Assembly (NCBI GenBank): GCA_019752835.1
Contig: JAIELR010000223.1
Span: 1-9,139 of the forward strand
DNA length: 9,139 nucleotides
DNA from: Gammaproteobacteria bacterium
GTDB lineage: Bacteria; Pseudomonadota; Gammaproteobacteria; UBA1113
Reading direction: 5' to 3'
In this document: positions 7,826 to 9,139 of the stretch, piece by piece
Position numbering within the stretch: the first letter of the stretch is position 1
How the letters are laid out: each line of letters begins with the position of its first letter
The notes under the pieces: model-generated
The model's database searches: none
Seen by the model: the letters and a program-made list of their open reading frames with translations, nothing else
What the model was told of the DNA's origin: nothing
Position numbers and translations under genes: made by a program

Positions 7826-7858
7826 CCCTTAGCCCACTAAAAGGTAGCATTCATCCCT

Positions 7859-8746
7859 TTAATCCGTTTTTTGAGCGCTCAATGCTTCCAGAATACTCCT
7901 GTCAAGCCCGGTCATAGCATGGACCTCTTCTACCGTTTTGCCCTGGGCAAATAATTCGATAGCGTGAAGGGTTTGTTGTATCGTTTCCGCTTTACCCTCG
8001 GCTTTACCCTCAACTTTGCCTTTCGCTAAGCCTTCTTCAAACTTATCATGCAACATCGCCTTTTCTGTGCTCACGTAATGCCAATATTGATCATAGGCAG
8101 CCAATTCATCGGCATTGTAAGCCGACATTTCACTTAACTCCACGGCTTGCTTAATCTCAGGGACCTCGAGCCACTCTAGCGGAACTTCTTTCGTCTTCTT
8201 ATCCAGCTCGGACATGAACCGTAACCACAACACTTGCAATTTGCGATGACTCACTGAAGTGGCTTTAAATTTGGGCAACTCGATAAACACTAACTGTAAA
8301 TCTTTGATATCGCGCTGGGTATTTTGAACATTGACCAGTTTGTAATGGTGATACCAAGCATCCGAGGTGGGGTCAAACGTACTGCCCAACAAGCCTAACC
8401 CATACACCGGTTTCAAGAGGTCATAGGCTTCCCCTTGTTCGAGCTGACGCACATACGCCGTACTGGCCCCAAACAATAAACGTTGCATGAAGCTTTTCGT
8501 CCACTGAATCTGCATCTCCACGATGAAAATCCGCCCTCGACTATCGGTGCATTTCACATCCACCAAGGTGGATTTAAAACCGGGGATGTGGGGCACTTGC
8601 TCGCCGGGCAGATAGGTCAAGGATTCAATCAAGCCATCCTCAGGCAGCGGCAGTACGGCGTTTAAAAAACTTTTTAAGAGTTTGGGGTGTTGACCAAAGA
8701 TTTTTTTGAACACCACATCGGATTTTGGGTCAAGATAACGTGACAT
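7859..8746 (-). CDS. Rpn family recombination-promoting nuclease / putative transposase (PDDEXK_2)
   Basis: A complete protein of 295 residues, within the usual length for the family. It begins MSRYLDPKSDVVFKKIFG, the characteristic Rpn N-terminus. The PD-(D/E)XK nuclease core is intact: VDVKC (D63) followed by IFIVEMQ (E77, Q79), the D...ExQ arrangement of this family. A hydrophobic mid-region follows, then a charged helical tail with GKVEGKAEGKAE (residues 243-254) and a C-terminal helical stretch ending in TGLDRSILEALS, both usual in this family. Family knowledge: these are DNA endonucleases related to E. coli RpnA, promoting RecA-independent recombination; they are abundant and often multicopy in host-associated bacteria. 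The start at 8744-8746 is chosen because AGGAG lies 7 nt upstream and because homology begins exactly here; the frame stays open for 42 more codons upstream, but those look non-coding. A terminator separates it from the downstream operon, so shared function is not required. Confidence 0.9.
   Translation of the reverse strand: MSRYLDPKSDVVFKKIFGQHPKLLKSFLNAVLPLPEDGLIESLTYLPGEQVPHIPGFKSTLVDVKCTDSRGRIFIVEMQIQWTKSFMQRLLFGASTAYVRQLEQGEAYDLLKPVYGLGLLGSTFDPTSDAWYHHYKLVNVQNTQRDIKDLQLVFIELPKFKATSVSHRKLQVLWLRFMSELDKKTKEVPLEWLEVPEIKQAVELSEMSAYNADELAAYDQYWHYVSTEKAMLHDKFEEGLAKGKVEGKAEGKAETIQQTLHAIELFAQGKTVEEVHAMTGLDRSILEALSAQKTD
7989..8024 (-). repeat. 12-bp tandem repeat coding for GKxEG units in the nuclease
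   Basis: Two almost identical 12-bp units (gctttaccctcg / gctttaccctca, 7989-8012) and a third diverged one (8013-8024) encode GKVEGKAEGKAE in the Rpn tail. Whole-codon units allow copy-number change without loss of frame. Confidence 0.7.
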
Positions 8747-8753
8747 GAAGCGG

Positions 8754-8758
8754 CTCCT
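8754..8758 (-). promoter_or_regulatory. Ribosome binding site of the Rpn gene
   Basis: AGGAG on the minus strand, 7 nt before the ATG at 8744-8746. It decides the start of the 295-residue form over the longer open frame that reaches 8872. Confidence 0.8.
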
Positions 8759-8782
8759 AAGGAGGGTGGACGAGATAGCGAC

Positions 8783-8788
8783 AGTATA
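8783..8788 (-). promoter_or_regulatory. Candidate -10 box for the Rpn gene
   Basis: TATACT on the minus strand matches the sigma-70 -10 consensus at five of six positions and would give a leader of about 30 nt ending in the AGGAG site. No good -35 is seen at the right distance. Instead the GC-rich inverted repeat GGCCT/AGGCC (8800-8804, 8811-8815) lies there and could be an operator. Confidence 0.4.
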
Positions 8789-8799
8789 CCCGAAAGGAA

Positions 8800-8815
8800 G
8801 GCCTAAGGCGAGGCC
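8800..8815. repeat. GC-rich inverted repeat upstream of the Rpn -10 box
   Basis: GGCCT (8800-8804) and AGGCC (8811-8815) pair across 6 nt, next to an alternating GCGCGCGC tract (8815-8822). This is a sharp GC peak in otherwise AT-rich intergenic DNA, placed where a -35 region or an operator would be. Confidence 0.4.
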
Positions 8816-8865
8816 GCGCGCGCTCTTGACCAGGGCAATCGCATCTAAATTTTGAATAAAATGAC

Positions 8866-8894
8866 TTGACAAACTGTTACGGAGATGATCTATT
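8866..8894 (+). promoter_or_regulatory. Candidate sigma-70 promoter, plus strand
   Basis: TTGACA (8866-8871, perfect -35 consensus), a 17-nt spacer and TCTATT (8889-8894, four of six matches to TATAAT). Transcription would start near 8901 and give a very short leader before the ribosome binding site at 8904-8908. Pointing away from the Rpn gene, it would make the locus divergent. Confidence 0.35.
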
Positions 8895-8916
8895 GAGCCA
8901 TTTGGAGGCTGAGTAG

Positions 8917-9093
8917 ATGGAAAAGACGGCTCTTTTACAAAGCTGTAGAAATCAGTTAAGCAAAGATTTCAGCTCCTTGAAAATCGAGGAAGAGTCGCTG
9001 AAAAATAGTTTTGACTTGACTAAAGCCATAACATCGTCGTTTAGCGACTTTAATTTTATTAGTCATACCGCACCAGCGAAGCGGGTGGCTTGA
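8917..9093 (+). CDS. Possible small protein of 58 residues (doubtful)
   Basis: The ORF starts at ATG 8917-8919 and ends with TGA 9091-9093. GGAGG (8904-8908) lies 8 nt upstream, a promoter-like pair lies upstream of that, and a hairpin terminator follows 9 nt after the stop. The peptide is hydrophilic (starts MEKTALLQSC), with no recognised family and no membrane segment. Against it: the whole ORF is antisense to a recognisable transposase fragment, so the frame may be accidental. If transcribed, the product could equally be a non-coding or antisense RNA, since the 3' half contains two further hairpins (9036-9048 and 9071-9087). Confidence 0.25.
   Translation: MEKTALLQSCRNQLSKDFSSLKIEEESLKNSFDLTKAITSSFSDFNFISHTAPAKRVA
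9036..9048. repeat. Short stem-loop GTCG/CGAC
   Basis: GTCG (9036-9039) and CGAC (9045-9048) flank 5 nt. It is the first of three successive stem-loops up to 9119, within the transposase remnant. Confidence 0.35.
9071..9087. repeat. Stem-loop CACCAGC/GCGGGTG
   Basis: CACCAGC (9071-9077) and GCGGGTG (9081-9087) pair with one mismatch around a 3-nt GAA loop. This is the second of three consecutive hairpins. Confidence 0.4.
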
Positions 9094-9102
9094 CGGTTGT
9101 TA

Positions 9103-9125
9103 GCAGCCTCAAAGGCTGCCGTTTT
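9103..9125 (+). terminator. Hairpin with short T-run, candidate terminator on the plus strand
   Basis: GCAGCCT (9103-9109) and AGGCTGC (9113-9119) form a perfect 7-bp, GC-rich stem with a CAA loop, followed by CG and TTTT (9122-9125). The orientation fits termination of plus-strand transcripts, such as one from 8901. On the minus strand no T-run follows. Confidence 0.5.
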
Positions 9126-9139
9126 AAAGTTCAGATTAA

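Larger units (their letters stand above)
8956..9099 (-). pseudogene. C-terminal remnant of a transposase, probably ISL3 family
   Basis: The minus frame ending at TAA 8956-8958 reads TNKIKVAKRRCYGFSQVKTI followed by FQRLFLDFQGAEIFA. The NKIKxxKRRxYG signature and the following F.R..L pattern are those I associate with the end of ISL3-type (DDE_Tnp_ISL3) transposases. The Glu normally found just before this motif as the last DDE residue is absent (WCGMTNKIK). A stop codon at 9100-9102 closes the frame upstream, while another minus frame (9139 to 9063, reading FKTAAFEAANNRQATRFAGA) is open to the window edge, so the element is truncated or frameshifted. It is non-functional debris of a mobile element. 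Family assignment is from memory of motifs only. Confidence 0.6.

Noticed and set aside
7518..7832. Plus-strand ORF of 104 codons spanning the start of the pentapeptide gene and the intergenic region
   Set aside because: It overlaps the well-supported minus-strand start and terminator hairpin, and its peptide shows no domain.
8747..8872. N-terminal extension of the Rpn protein (42 more codons)
   Set aside because: The AGGAG site lies 7 nt before the internal ATG at 8746, family similarity begins at MSRYLDP, and a -10-like box sits within the supposed extension.

Overview
The window is dominated by one compact, minus-strand, two-gene operon that looks like a very large NLR/STAND-type system. 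Positions 1-6157 (minus) are a single uninterrupted reading frame of at least 2052 codons that runs off the left edge. In order it encodes an unassigned N-terminus, a nucleotidyltransferase-like (Pol-beta fold) motif block, a long helical region with a coiled coil, degenerate ankyrin repeats, a NACHT P-loop NTPase, and a C-terminal array of nearly identical HEAT-like repeats of 34-35 residues. Directly upstream (6158-7648, minus) lies a 496-residue protein with nine pentapeptide repeats near its C-terminus. Its TAA stop abuts the ATG of the giant gene, and both genes are in the same frame.

A 210-bp intergenic region (7649-7858) is rich in inverted repeats and holds a minus-strand hairpin terminator. 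Upstream of it is a complete, independently expressed Rpn-family (PD-(D/E)XK, PDDEXK_2) nuclease gene (7859-8746, minus). The right end (8747-9139) has promoter-like elements and a degraded C-terminal fragment of a transposase, probably ISL3 family. On the opposite strand there is a possible very small transcription unit: a -35/-10 pair, a ribosome binding site, a 58-codon ORF and a hairpin terminator.

Organism: GC content is low to moderate (about 25% to 48% in the 60-base lines I counted). Ankyrin repeats, NACHT, an Rpn nuclease with a GKxEG tail and an IS remnant together suggest accessory DNA of a host-associated bacterium, perhaps a Legionellales-type gammaproteobacterium (Legionella, Rickettsiella or Coxiella relatives). 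This is an inference from gene content; no rRNA or housekeeping gene is present to confirm it.

How the parts may work together (inference): NACHT would be the nucleotide-driven switch, the growing HEAT array (plus ankyrins) the ligand-sensing surface, and the N-terminal nucleotidyltransferase-like block a candidate effector. The pentapeptide protein, translationally coupled to it, would be a partner or regulator. Whether the system is aimed at phage or at a eukaryotic host cannot be decided from the sequence.
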